From contig JACDEE010000020.1 in the NCBI GenBank assembly GCA_013816585.1, positions 1-51,138 of the forward strand: a stretch of DNA of 51,138 bases. The letters run 5' to 3'. Every line of letters begins with the position of its first letter. The stretch's first letter is position 1. This DNA is from Sphingosinicella sp. GTDB taxonomy: Bacteria > Pseudomonadota > Alphaproteobacteria > Sphingomonadales > Sphingomonadaceae. The notes below the pieces were generated by a model. That model was not told where the DNA came from, ran no database searches, and saw only the letters and a program-made list of their open reading frames with translations. Made by a program: the position numbers and the translations under genes. Shown here piece by piece: positions 27,973-35,778 of this stretch.

Positions 27973-28968
27973 ATGAAATCACTTTTTCCATTTGTAGCGC
28001 TGGCGGCCAGCATCGCCGCGCTGACGACTGCGTCCGCGCAAATCGGCGGCAACCACGAGCGCGAAGGGGTCGGTAAGCGCGCCGAGGCGCAGCTGGCCCT
28101 GCTCGCGGCGGGGATCTCCCCCTACCGCGACTTCGAGGTAGCGCGCGCGCGAGGATGGAAGCAGTTCGCGGGTGAGGACACACCCTTAATGGGCGAGCAT
28201 TGGTTTCGTGAAGGCGGCCCCGATTATGTGCACGGCGACCGCATTGACTTCGCCCAGCCCTCCAATCTCATGTACACGAAAATCGATGGAAGGCGCGTGC
28301 TGACCGGAGTGGCCTTTACTGTGCGGCTGGCGCCCAGCGAACCAGTACCCGCCGGGTTCGATGGGCCGAACGACAAGTGGCACGTCCACGACTTTGAGCG
28401 CGCGATTAAGGCCGCGCTGCAAGACCGGCCCGTCCTTCGCTGGCTCGCCAATGGGTGGCTGAACCGCAATTATCGCGACAAGGGCGACAATCGGGGACGG
28501 ATCGCGATGGTCCATGCTTGGGTGACGCTGCCCAACCCCGACGGCGTGTTCGCCGACTACAATCGGGCGCTACCCTATCTCAAGCTTGGGCTGCCTGCGG
28601 CCCATGCGCAAGGCGCGAGCGTCGAGGCGGCCAAGGGGCTTAATCTGGCGACCTCAACCGGGTGTAAGGACGGCGTCAACGGAGCCCTATGGATTGGGAA
28701 TGCGAACGGCGAGACGACCAAACGGATCAGGGCGGCGTGTGCGACCGCCGCGGCGCATGTGCGCGAGGGGCTGGCGAGCGGCGACAAGAGCCGGATCAAC
28801 GCTATGGGCGAACATGGCTGGGCCATGTTCGACGCCGCGTGGAACCGGGAACTCACGGCGACGCAGCGTCAACGGATCGCCGCCATGAACGAGCACGGCG
28901 AAGGCCATGGCGGACATAGCCACCGCGACCAAAGTGGTTCGCCCCATCGCCACGAACAGCACGATTGA
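27973..28968 (+). CDS. Exported protein of unknown function with His-rich tail
   Basis: A 331-residue protein with a Sec signal peptide (about 1-23, ending TTASAQ). The mature part holds many His, Trp and Asp residues (GEHWFREGGPDYVHGDRIDF, NDKWHVHDFERA), one C-terminal-half cysteine pair (TGCKD and AACAT), and ends in a histidine-rich tail (GHGGHSHRDQSG, HRHEQHD) like the metal-binding tails of periplasmic metal-handling proteins. No known domain was recognised. The tail suggests binding of a divalent metal, but this is an inference. The gene is monocistronic between two gaps. Confidence 0.75.
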   Translation: MKSLFPFVALAASIAALTTASAQIGGNHEREGVGKRAEAQLALLAAGISPYRDFEVARARGWKQFAGEDTPLMGEHWFREGGPDYVHGDRIDFAQPSNLMYTKIDGRRVLTGVAFTVRLAPSEPVPAGFDGPNDKWHVHDFERAIKAALQDRPVLRWLANGWLNRNYRDKGDNRGRIAMVHAWVTLPNPDGVFADYNRALPYLKLGLPAAHAQGASVEAAKGLNLATSTGCKDGVNGALWIGNANGETTKRIRAACATAAAHVREGLASGDKSRINAMGEHGWAMFDAAWNRELTATQRQRIAAMNEHGEGHGGHSHRDQSGSPHRHEQHD

Positions 28969-29228
28969 CCTAATCATCTTGTTAGGCTTCGACGCGCGTC
29001 GCGTTGCATCCCGAAATCACGTCGCCCGCTTCCTCCGCGGTCACGGTCGGTGGGTTAATGGTGCCCGGCACGAGCCGCGGCACGGCGAGCGCACCACCAC
29101 GCAAAGCTCTCCACGACTTGAACCCGCAGCTGTGGCGCGACAATGCTGCCGGGTCAGACACTCATCGCGCAACTTCCGGCGTGATGGAATGACCCGGCTT
29201 TAGGCCGGCGCCTGTTTTTGACCCGAAA

Positions 29229-29304
29229 TGGTGCCGAGTGTCCGACTCGAACGGACGACCTACTGATTACAAATCAGTTGCTCTACCAGCTGAGCTAACC
29301 CGGC
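29229..29304 (-). tRNA. tRNA-Thr (anticodon UGU)
   Basis: The minus strand folds into a full cloverleaf. The acceptor stem GCCGGGT pairs with ACTCGGC, the D-arm is GCTC-AGCTGGTAGA-GAGC-like, and the anticodon stem CTGAT/ATCAG encloses TTTGTAA with anticodon TGT. The T-arm contains GTTCGAGTC, discriminator A is present, and CCA is encoded in the DNA. It reads ACA codons. Confidence 0.96.
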
Positions 29305-29322
29305 ACGCGCCCGCTAAATGCG

Positions 29323-30174
29323 TCAGACGATGCCGAAGGTCCAGCCCTCTGTGCGGGCAAGGTCCGGCGTCAGGGCGGGCGGGTTCCAAAAGCGCTCATC
29401 CGCCGCGATCGACCGGAGGCCCGCCGCGGCGATAATTACGTCGGTTTCATGATCGCTGGGCTGGCGCCGCGGCATCGAGGGTTCGCTTTGAAGATTGGCG
29501 AGCGCCTGATTGAGCAGTTCGAGACTTCGGACCTTGCGCCCGCTGAGGCCCGCCATACGGATAAAAACGCGGGTGTAGATTTCCACCACCAGGCTTCCGT
29601 TTTCCGGACGGGAGATCATTGGCCACACCGGCACACGGCCTTCCAGCCGGTGGAGCAGACGCATTCCGGCATAGCTGGCCTTGGCGACCTGGCTTGCCCC
29701 GATCGCATCATAAACGGTCGAAGCCTTGCCGCCGCCCATCGCGTTGAAGGCATGCTCGCAGACCCTGTGGTGAAGGAAATCGGCCTTCACTCCATCGGCC
29801 GCTCCGAAATAGAAATGGCGGCGATGATGCTGTTCGAGGAAGCTTGCCGCGCCCATATCTTCATCGTCGCACAGAGAATCGACATAAGCCCAGAAGCTTC
29901 TGGCATCGCCTGGCACGCCCTCTTCGCCAGGCAGATAGGCACCTCGTTCGACGATCGGCGGCGCGTAGCTGAAGTCGAAGCCGAACAGGGTGGGGGCTTC
30001 GCGCGCCGTGATCAGCAACCAGTCGAGTATTTCCTGGCGTGACCAGGCGCGCTCTGGCTCGATTAGAACCGGAGCGGCTTTCCCCGCCTCGCACAAAGCG
30101 ACCGCAATCCCCTTGTGGCGCCTTCCTTTCGCGCCGGACCAGTCGATGGCGGCGAAGCGTTCGAAGCGGCTCAT
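29323..30174 (-). CDS. DUF429-like (RNase H-fold) protein
   Basis: A 283-residue cytoplasmic protein. AAIDWSGAKG at residues 8-17 and LFGFDFSYAPP near 63 carry the aspartates that form the acidic cluster of RNase H-like folds in DUF429 and related predicted nucleases, and the C-terminal SDHETDVIIAAAGLRSIA has the expected third acidic segment. DUF429 proteins are predicted nucleases without a proven role. The gene lies just upstream of tRNA-Thr on the same strand (19 nt), so the tRNA promoter must lie inside its 3' end, or the two are co-transcribed. Confidence 0.75.
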   Translation of the reverse strand: MSRFERFAAIDWSGAKGRRHKGIAVALCEAGKAAPVLIEPERAWSRQEILDWLLITAREAPTLFGFDFSYAPPIVERGAYLPGEEGVPGDARSFWAYVDSLCDDEDMGAASFLEQHHRRHFYFGAADGVKADFLHHRVCEHAFNAMGGGKASTVYDAIGASQVAKASYAGMRLLHRLEGRVPVWPMISRPENGSLVVEIYTRVFIRMAGLSGRKVRSLELLNQALANLQSEPSMPRRQPSDHETDVIIAAAGLRSIAADERFWNPPALTPDLARTEGWTFGIV

Positions 30175-30231
30175 ACGGGCATCAACGAAAAAGGCGCCCC
30201 CGGAGACGCGCCCTTTCCGGTTCGTGGAAAT

Positions 30232-31587
30232 TCAAACCAGAGGCGGAAGGTCGTCATCATCATCGCCGTAGCGAACCTCGCGCGGCGGTGCCTTGATTTC
30301 CGGTGCGGGTGGCGGTGCCGGAGGCGTCGGCATTTCGGGCCGTGAAGGCGGCGGGGGGATGCGGTTTCCCGCGGTCCATTCCTCGAGCAATTTGTGCGCC
30401 GTTGGCCGCCCGCCAAGGCCGAAGGCGAGGGCGCAGGCCACCGCCGCCGACCCGATGATCGAGGCGAAGGCGATGATCACGATTTCGTTGGCAAGACCCA
30501 TGAATCGAAGGCCCATGGCGACGGCCAGCGCGATGATCGACCATTTGAGGATGGTCGGAAGCCAGCCCTCGCTCCCCGCGCCGCTCACAAGATTGGAGAC
30601 GATCCGGGCAATCACGACACCGCCAAGGATGATGCCGGTGCCGAACAGGATGCGGCTGCCAAGCTCCAGCACCTGCGCGAGCATCACCGCGATGATCGGC
30701 GATTGCAGCAATTCTGCCGCCTTGATCGCGAAGAAAATGAGGATCGCCGCCATGACGATCGTCCCGACCGTGCGCGAGGGCGTGGTCGTCGCGCTATTAT
30801 TGGAGAAGCCGAGCGCGCCCACCGCGCGGTCGAAGCCCATCGAAGGCAGGATCTGCTCGACCGCCTGCTTGGCGAGCTTGCCGACGAAATAGCCGATCGC
30901 CAGCAGGATCGCGGCGCCCAGCACCAAAGGAATGGAATCGAATATGGTTCGAAGCATTTCGGTCGCCGGGCCGGAAATCGCGTCGATCCGAAGCGCCTCC
31001 AGCGCGGCGATGGTGACCGGAATCATGATCAGGAAGAAGACCACCATGCCGATAGATCGGCTGATCGAACTCTTGTTCGCGACTATGGTCGTGCCGGCCG
31101 GGGTGGTGGAAGCGCCTCCTGAGGTTTCGACCAAGCCGCTCTTTTGAAGCCAGCGATCGACATTGGCGGCCATCAGCGCGCCCTCGATCAACCGTCGTAC
31201 GATCCTGGCGATCACCAGACCGATGAAGAAGATAAGGAAGGCCGCTATCAGATTGGGGATGAAGGCGAACGCATTGGTGGTGAGCGTCCGCACAGGTTCC
31301 AGCACCTCGGTAAATTCGAGCGGCTGTAATGCGAGCATGATCCCGACCAGCAGGATCAGCCAGAAAGCGATGTCGCCGATCAGGCTGCCAAGCGTCTTTC
31401 CGGGCTCGGCCGCATTGTGCCGCTGCAGCACCGGTACCCGATCGACGATCTTGGAGATGGCCCATCGCGCGGCGCGGGCGAGCACATAGGCGATGATCAG
31501 GATGGCGAGTGCGCCGAGGATGCGCGGCGCCCATAACATCATTTGGCTCTGCCAATAAACGGCCTCGGGATTGTTGGTCCGGTACAT
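30232..31587 (-). CDS. Mechanosensitive-channel-like membrane protein with TM-helix repeats
   Basis: A 451-residue membrane protein with about eight to ten hydrophobic segments. It contains repeated 'conserved TM helix' units (LGALAILIIAYVLARAARWA, FIPNLIAAFLIFFIGLVIAR, IVLGAAILLAIGYFVGKLAK-like, GTGIILGGVVIARIV) found in MscS-related proteins such as cyanobacterial CmpX-like channels. The C-terminus is Pro-rich (PPPPSRPEMPTPPAPPPAPE) and acidic at the end. No MscS cytoplasmic vestibule is evident, so ion-channel activity is not certain. The frame extends to 31671, but the ATG at 31587 (GGGG upstream) begins the protein proper. It diverges from the methionine operon. Confidence 0.8.
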   Translation of the reverse strand: MYRTNNPEAVYWQSQMMLWAPRILGALAILIIAYVLARAARWAISKIVDRVPVLQRHNAAEPGKTLGSLIGDIAFWLILLVGIMLALQPLEFTEVLEPVRTLTTNAFAFIPNLIAAFLIFFIGLVIARIVRRLIEGALMAANVDRWLQKSGLVETSGGASTTPAGTTIVANKSSISRSIGMVVFFLIMIPVTIAALEALRIDAISGPATEMLRTIFDSIPLVLGAAILLAIGYFVGKLAKQAVEQILPSMGFDRAVGALGFSNNSATTTPSRTVGTIVMAAILIFFAIKAAELLQSPIIAVMLAQVLELGSRILFGTGIILGGVVIARIVSNLVSGAGSEGWLPTILKWSIIALAVAMGLRFMGLANEIVIIAFASIIGSAAVACALAFGLGGRPTAHKLLEEWTAGNRIPPPPSRPEMPTPPAPPPAPEIKAPPREVRYGDDDDDLPPLV

Positions 31588-31711
31588 GGCGCATCCCCTT
31601 ATGTTTTTCAGCGATCCCGCATGGTGCCAAATGTAGCGCCCTTTGCCTAGTTCCTTGACGTCGGGCGCCATCCTTAGCGTCGAGACCGGCGCTTCGGACA
31701 GAACCGCCGGC

Positions 31712-31740
31712 TTGACGCGCGCCGGGGCGGCTCATAATGA
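31712..31740 (+). promoter_or_regulatory. Promoter of the methionine operon
   Basis: TTGACG (31712-31717), a 17-nt spacer and TAATGA (31735-31740), with CATAAT overlapping at 31733-31738, give a plausible sigma-70 promoter. The start near 31747 would place the whole S-box-like aptamer in the leader. Confidence 0.55.
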
Positions 31741-31778
31741 CCTCCCCATCGAGCTTTCGGCGTCACGCCGGAATATCG

Positions 31779-31856
31779 TGCATCCAGAGTGGGCCGATGG
31801 TCCACGCCAACCTGCCCTCCCGGGCAAGGTGGCAGTCCCTGATAGGGGACGATGCG
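31779..31856 (+). promoter_or_regulatory. SAM riboswitch, S-box-like (SAM-I/IV clan)
   Basis: P1 is TGCATC (31779-31784) with GATGCG (31851-31856). Then follow the S-box hallmark AGAGTGG, a P2 hairpin (GTGGGCC-GAT-GGTCCAC), the conserved GCCAACC, P3 (GCCC-TCCC-GGGC), AAGGTGGCAGTCCC and a P4 hairpin (GTCCC/GGGAC). The order and the AGAG, CAACC and AGGTG core match SAM-I/SAM-IV aptamers. P2 is short and lacks an evident kink-turn, as in the compact SAM-I/IV variants. All three downstream genes are methionine-pathway genes. Ligand identity is inferred from the fold. Confidence 0.72.
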
Positions 31857-31897
31857 GCCGGCCCGGCAACTCAAGCGGGATCCCAAGCCAGCGTCGT

Positions 31898-31914
31898 CCT
31901 TCTGAGCAAGAAGG
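31898..31914 (+). promoter_or_regulatory. Hairpin that hides the Shine-Dalgarno sequence
   Basis: CCTTCT (31898-31903) pairs perfectly with AGAAGG (31909-31914) around GAGCA. The second arm includes most of the ribosome site AAGGAG (31911-31916), which lies 6 nt before the GTG start at 31923. This would be the off state of a translational riboswitch; how the aptamer controls it is not resolved. Confidence 0.6.
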
Positions 31915-31922
31915 AGAAGTTT

Positions 31923-33674
31923 GTGAGTCTGGTAATCGCGAAACCCCCGGAAAAGGTGGGACGCCAATCGATTGAACCGCTGTTCGTCCTGAAATTCGGC
32001 AGTTCCCTGCTTCGATCGACCGCCGATCTTCCGCGCGTTGCCGGGGAGATTTACCGTCAACGGCGGGCCGGCCGGAGGATCATTGCGGTCGTTTCCGCCC
32101 TCGAGGGCGAAACCGATCGCCTGCTGGGAGAAGCGGCGGCCGTGACCGGCCTGTCGCGATGTCGGGGCGTCCCCGATCTCGTGTCGTTGGGCGAAGAGCG
32201 GGCAGCGGCACTGCTGCGGCTGAGCTGCGACCGCATCGGGCTTCGCGCCGAAATCTGCCGGGCCGAGGATTTGGGACTGGAGACGAGAGGCGACGGCCTC
32301 AGCGCTGTCCCGGTCAAGCTTCATTCGGAAATTCTCCTCAAGAAATTGTCGGCCCATAATGTGGTGATCGTCCCCGGCTTCGTCGGGGTGGACAGCCAGG
32401 GTGGACGCACCCTGCTTGGCCGCGGAGGATCCGATTATTCGGCCATTTTCATCGGCGGAGAGCTCGAAGTGGCCTGCGTCCGGCTCTACAAGGACGTTGA
32501 CGGCGTGTTCGAGCAAGATCCGGCGCAGAAAGAGGATGCCAGGCGATTCCCGGAAATCAGCTGGGATGATGCGCTTCGTATCGCACGACCGCTGATCCAG
32601 CCCCAGGCGCTGGAATATGCCGCCTGCAAGCAACTCGCGATCGAAGTCGAGGCGCTCGGAAGCGCATCGCCCAGCCGCGTCGGCCCGGTCACCGGCCGGC
32701 CCGAAGCTTTTGCGGCCCAGTCGCCCTTGCGTGTCGCCGTCGCCGGTTATGGCGTGGTAGGCCAGGCGCTGGCGGAGCGGCTTGATCGGGAGCCAGCGTT
32801 CGAACTTGCCGCCATTCTGGTGCGGGACAAAAACCGGTCGCGGATTGTCAGCCCGCCCATAGCCCCGACCGATAGCCTGGCCGAGTTCCTGTCCTGTCCG
32901 GTGGATATCGTGGTGGATGCCCTGTCTTGCGAGAAAACCGGCAGGATATTGTGCGACACCGTCCTCCCGCTCGGGATCCACATTGTCAGCGCCAGCAAGC
33001 GGGTGATCAGCTCGGGACGCGCCAATTTATCCGACGCCGCAGTGCAGGGGGGATCGCAATTACTCTATTCGGCCGCGGTTGGCGGCAGCGCGGCGGTTCT
33101 CGAAACGATCGATCAGGCCCGTAGTCACGGGGTTGTCGCCGAAGTGGTCGGGGTGTTGAACGGAACGGTGAATTTCATCCTGCAGCGCCTGGCACAAGGC
33201 GCGGCATTTCGGGATGCTCTGGCCGAGGCGCAGCAAAGAGGATTTGCCGAAGAAAACCCTGAGGCGGATCTAAGCGGCGCCGACGCCGCAGCCAAGCTAT
33301 CCCTGATCGCACACCGGGCATTGGGCGTCGAACCCAGCCATCTGACTATCCGCCGCGAAAGTCTGGACGAGCAGAGGGCAGAGCAGATTCGCTTGAGCGG
33401 CGAGCGCTGGGTTCAGGTAGCCCGTATTTCGAACGCCGCCGGCACGATCACCGCCGACATCGTGCTTCAGCCGCTTCGCGAAGTCGAAATACTTCCGGCG
33501 ATCGTCGACGAATGGAATTGTGCCGCGGTGAAGCTGGAAGACGGGCGCATCTATCGCTGTGTCGGGCGAGGAGCGGGTGGTGCGGCCACCGCCGAAGCTA
33601 TCGTCGCCGACCTTTACGAGCTTCTGGGACAGCGAAGGCGGCAAGATTCCCTCGTGCTGGATCTCGCCTGTTGA
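31923..33674 (+). CDS. Bifunctional aspartate kinase-homoserine dehydrogenase lacking ACT domains
   Basis: A 583-residue fusion. Residues 20-258 are an aspartate kinase (KFGSS at 24-28, GRGGSDYSA at 166-174, DVDGVFEQDP at 191-200). Residues 269-583 are a homoserine dehydrogenase (GYGVVG at 275-280, SASKR with K359, NGTVNFIL, ADLSGADAAAKL with catalytic K458). E. coli ThrA and MetL have about 810-820 residues because a pair of ACT-like regulatory domains lies between the catalytic parts; here that region is absent. Feedback by threonine or lysine through ACT is therefore unlikely. The start is GTG 31923 with AAGGAG; the longer frame runs through the riboswitch and is not used. First gene of a met operon. 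Confidence 0.9.
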   Translation: MSLVIAKPPEKVGRQSIEPLFVLKFGSSLLRSTADLPRVAGEIYRQRRAGRRIIAVVSALEGETDRLLGEAAAVTGLSRCRGVPDLVSLGEERAAALLRLSCDRIGLRAEICRAEDLGLETRGDGLSAVPVKLHSEILLKKLSAHNVVIVPGFVGVDSQGGRTLLGRGGSDYSAIFIGGELEVACVRLYKDVDGVFEQDPAQKEDARRFPEISWDDALRIARPLIQPQALEYAACKQLAIEVEALGSASPSRVGPVTGRPEAFAAQSPLRVAVAGYGVVGQALAERLDREPAFELAAILVRDKNRSRIVSPPIAPTDSLAEFLSCPVDIVVDALSCEKTGRILCDTVLPLGIHIVSASKRVISSGRANLSDAAVQGGSQLLYSAAVGGSAAVLETIDQARSHGVVAEVVGVLNGTVNFILQRLAQGAAFRDALAEAQQRGFAEENPEADLSGADAAAKLSLIAHRALGVEPSHLTIRRESLDEQRAEQIRLSGERWVQVARISNAAGTITADIVLQPLREVEILPAIVDEWNCAAVKLEDGRIYRCVGRGAGGAATAEAIVADLYELLGQRRRQDSLVLDLAC

Positions 33675-34618
33675 CCGGCCCACTTGCCTGCCGCGATCTG
33701 GAGGTCCCGCTGCCCGATGACCTGTCCCGCTTCGGCGGGAAGGTCATGATCAGGATAAGCGGAAAAGTCGGGGGGCCCCCGGTTGCGGTGCTTGGCGGAA
33801 TATCCGGTAACCGTTTCGTCTGTACCGGGACGGACGGCGGAGGGGGTTGGTGGCCCGGGCTGGTGGGTCAGGATTGTGCCGTGGATCCCCGCCAATATCG
33901 CATCATCGGCCTGGACTTTGCCGCCGACCCGACCGGCCGCGCCGCCCCGTCGACCCGCGATCAAGCCTATGTACTCGGCAGTGCGATCGAGGCTGCGGGG
34001 ATCCAATCCCTGCACGCCATCGTCGGGGCCTCCTACGGCGGAATGGTCGCCTTGAGCTTTGCCGAGAGTTTTCCGGCACGAGCGGAACGGCTGGTGATAA
34101 TTTCGGCGCCAGCAGAGCCGCATCCGGCGGCAAGCGCGGCCCGCGAATTGCAGCGCCGAATTGTCGGCCTTGGCATGTTGAAAGGCGCGGCGGACGAGGC
34201 GCTTTCCATAGCCCGGGGCCTTGCGATGTTGACCTATCGAACTCCCGAGGAATTCGCGCAGCGTTTTTGCGGCGGCCTGCCGGGCGATGATCCATTATCC
34301 GCGTCGGAGCCGGGGCTTTATCTGCGGGCGCGGGGGGAGGCGTTCAGTGCGGCCATGTCGTGCGGCCGTTTCCTCAGTCTTTCGGCCTCGATCGACCGGC
34401 ACGAAATCGACCCCGCCCGGATAGCGGCTCCCAATCTTTTGATCGGAGCGCTTTCGGATCAGTTAGTCCCACCGGGTCAGATTCAGGCTTTGGCGGCAGC
34501 CTTGCAAGGAAGGACTGAGATGCATCTTCTCGAAAGCCTTTATGGCCACGACATGTTCCTCAAGGAATCGGAGGCAGTCGGCCGCCTGGTCCAGCCCTTT
34601 TTGGAGGGCGCATCGTGA
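33671..34618 (+). CDS. metX: Homoserine O-acyltransferase, MetX-type alpha/beta hydrolase
   Basis: A 315-residue alpha/beta-hydrolase of the MetX family. The nucleophile elbow GASYGGMVAL, a downstream acid in GALSDQLVPP and the histidine in LYGHDMFLKE form the triad. It activates homoserine with an acyl-CoA for methionine synthesis. MetX enzymes use either acetyl-CoA or succinyl-CoA, and sequence alone does not settle which. It is shorter than classical MetX (about 370-380), with a reduced lid. The start is a TTG at 33671 that overlaps the preceding stop by 4 nt (TTGA); the first obvious alternative is an ATG at 33746, which would remove conserved sequence. It overlaps the next gene by GTGA. 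Confidence 0.85.
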   Translation: MTGPLACRDLEVPLPDDLSRFGGKVMIRISGKVGGPPVAVLGGISGNRFVCTGTDGGGGWWPGLVGQDCAVDPRQYRIIGLDFAADPTGRAAPSTRDQAYVLGSAIEAAGIQSLHAIVGASYGGMVALSFAESFPARAERLVIISAPAEPHPAASAARELQRRIVGLGMLKGAADEALSIARGLAMLTYRTPEEFAQRFCGGLPGDDPLSASEPGLYLRARGEAFSAAMSCGRFLSLSASIDRHEIDPARIAAPNLLIGALSDQLVPPGQIQALAAALQGRTEMHLLESLYGHDMFLKESEAVGRLVQPFLEGAS

Positions 34619-35769
34619 CCGGGCCTCGTACGCCGTCGACCATAGTCGCCGCCGCCCGGCCCGGTGCCGATTCGGCCTATGGCAGCGTCACGCCGCCCAT
34701 ATGGTCTTCGGACACTTTTTGCTGGCCGGACGCGGAGACCAAGCCGGAATATGATTATTCCCGGACGGTTAATCCGAACCGCAATCTGCTTCTGGACACG
34801 CTTTGCGAGCTGGAAGGCGCGAAGGGGGGCGCGATCACCAACAGTGGCCAATCGGCCGCGCTCCTGGCGCTTCTCATGCTTCCCGCAGGGTCGGTCGTCG
34901 TCGCCCCGCATGATTGCTATGGTGGCACTTATCGCCTGATTCAGGCCGTTCAGGATCAGGGGAAACTCAAGGCCGTCTTCGTCGATATGTCCGACGATCG
35001 GGCCTTCAACGCGGCGCTCAAGGAACCCGCCGCTTTGGTGTGGATCGAGACGCCGAGCAATCCACTGCTTCGGATCACAGATATCAGACGAATTGCCGGA
35101 AGGGCGAAAGAAGCGGGCGCGCTCGTCATCGCCGACAACACGCTCGCTACGCCGTGCCGGCAAAGGCCGCTGGAGCTCGGCTGCGATCTGGTCATGCACT
35201 CGACCACGAAATCGCTGAACGGGCATGGCGACCTGTTCGGCGGGGCCTTGCTGGCCTCGGATCCTGTCCTCGCCGAGCGGATCGGCTGGTGGGCCAATGC
35301 TGCAGGGCTCGCCGGATCGGCCCAGGACGCCTCCCAGATCCTTCGCGGTCTCAGAACGCTCACGCTCAGGATCGACCAGCAGGAAAGGAGCGCCATCGAA
35401 ATCGCCGCCTGGCTGGCCAAGCATCCGCAGGTGCGGGAGATCCATTTTCCCGGCCTCGCCGGCCACAAGCAGCATGATCTTGCTTCATCCCAGCAAAGCG
35501 GGCCCGGCTTCATGGTCAGTTTTCGGTTGAAGCAAGGCAGTGATGCTACCGCCCGGTTTCTGTGCGGCCTTGGGCTCGTTACCCTGGCATCGTCGCTGGG
35601 CGGATTTTCGACCCTGATCTGCAAGCCTTCGACCATGACCCACAGGGGGATGCCGCCAGAGGCCCAGGAGACGGCCGGGATTACGGGAGACCTCCTTCGC
35701 CTGTCCGTGGGTCTGGAGGATGTGGCAGATATCATCGCCGATCTGACGACGGGGTTCGCGCAGATTTAG
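34615..35769 (+). CDS. metB: Cystathionine gamma-synthase / O-acylhomoserine sulfhydrylase-type PLP enzyme
   Basis: A 384-residue member of the Cys/Met-metabolism PLP family. Present are the YSRTVNPNR phosphate-loop region, NSGQSAALLALLML, the cofactor-stacking segment APHDCYGGTYR, WIETPSNPLLRITD, IADNTLATP and the PLP lysine in HSTTKSLNGHGD. It would replace the acyl group of O-acylhomoserine with cysteine or sulphide. The two activities are hard to separate by sequence, so the symbol is provisional (metZ is the alternative). GTG start overlaps the metX stop. Last gene of the operon, convergent with rarA 9 nt away. Confidence 0.9.
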   Translation: MTGPRTPSTIVAAARPGADSAYGSVTPPIWSSDTFCWPDAETKPEYDYSRTVNPNRNLLLDTLCELEGAKGGAITNSGQSAALLALLMLPAGSVVVAPHDCYGGTYRLIQAVQDQGKLKAVFVDMSDDRAFNAALKEPAALVWIETPSNPLLRITDIRRIAGRAKEAGALVIADNTLATPCRQRPLELGCDLVMHSTTKSLNGHGDLFGGALLASDPVLAERIGWWANAAGLAGSAQDASQILRGLRTLTLRIDQQERSAIEIAAWLAKHPQVREIHFPGLAGHKQHDLASSQQSGPGFMVSFRLKQGSDATARFLCGLGLVTLASSLGGFSTLICKPSTMTHRGMPPEAQETAGITGDLLRLSVGLEDVADIIADLTTGFAQI

Positions 35770-35778
35770 GCTGCCGCC

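Noticed and set aside
28969-29304. tRNA-Thr as an integration site with an island to its side
   Set aside because: No integrase gene is nearby, and only a 9-nt partial match to the tRNA 3' end was found at about 29057, too short for an attachment repeat.
31737-31922. N-terminal extension of the kinase-dehydrogenase
   Set aside because: This DNA folds as the S-box-like leader. The translated extension is low-complexity, and the GTG at 31923 has a good ribosome site.
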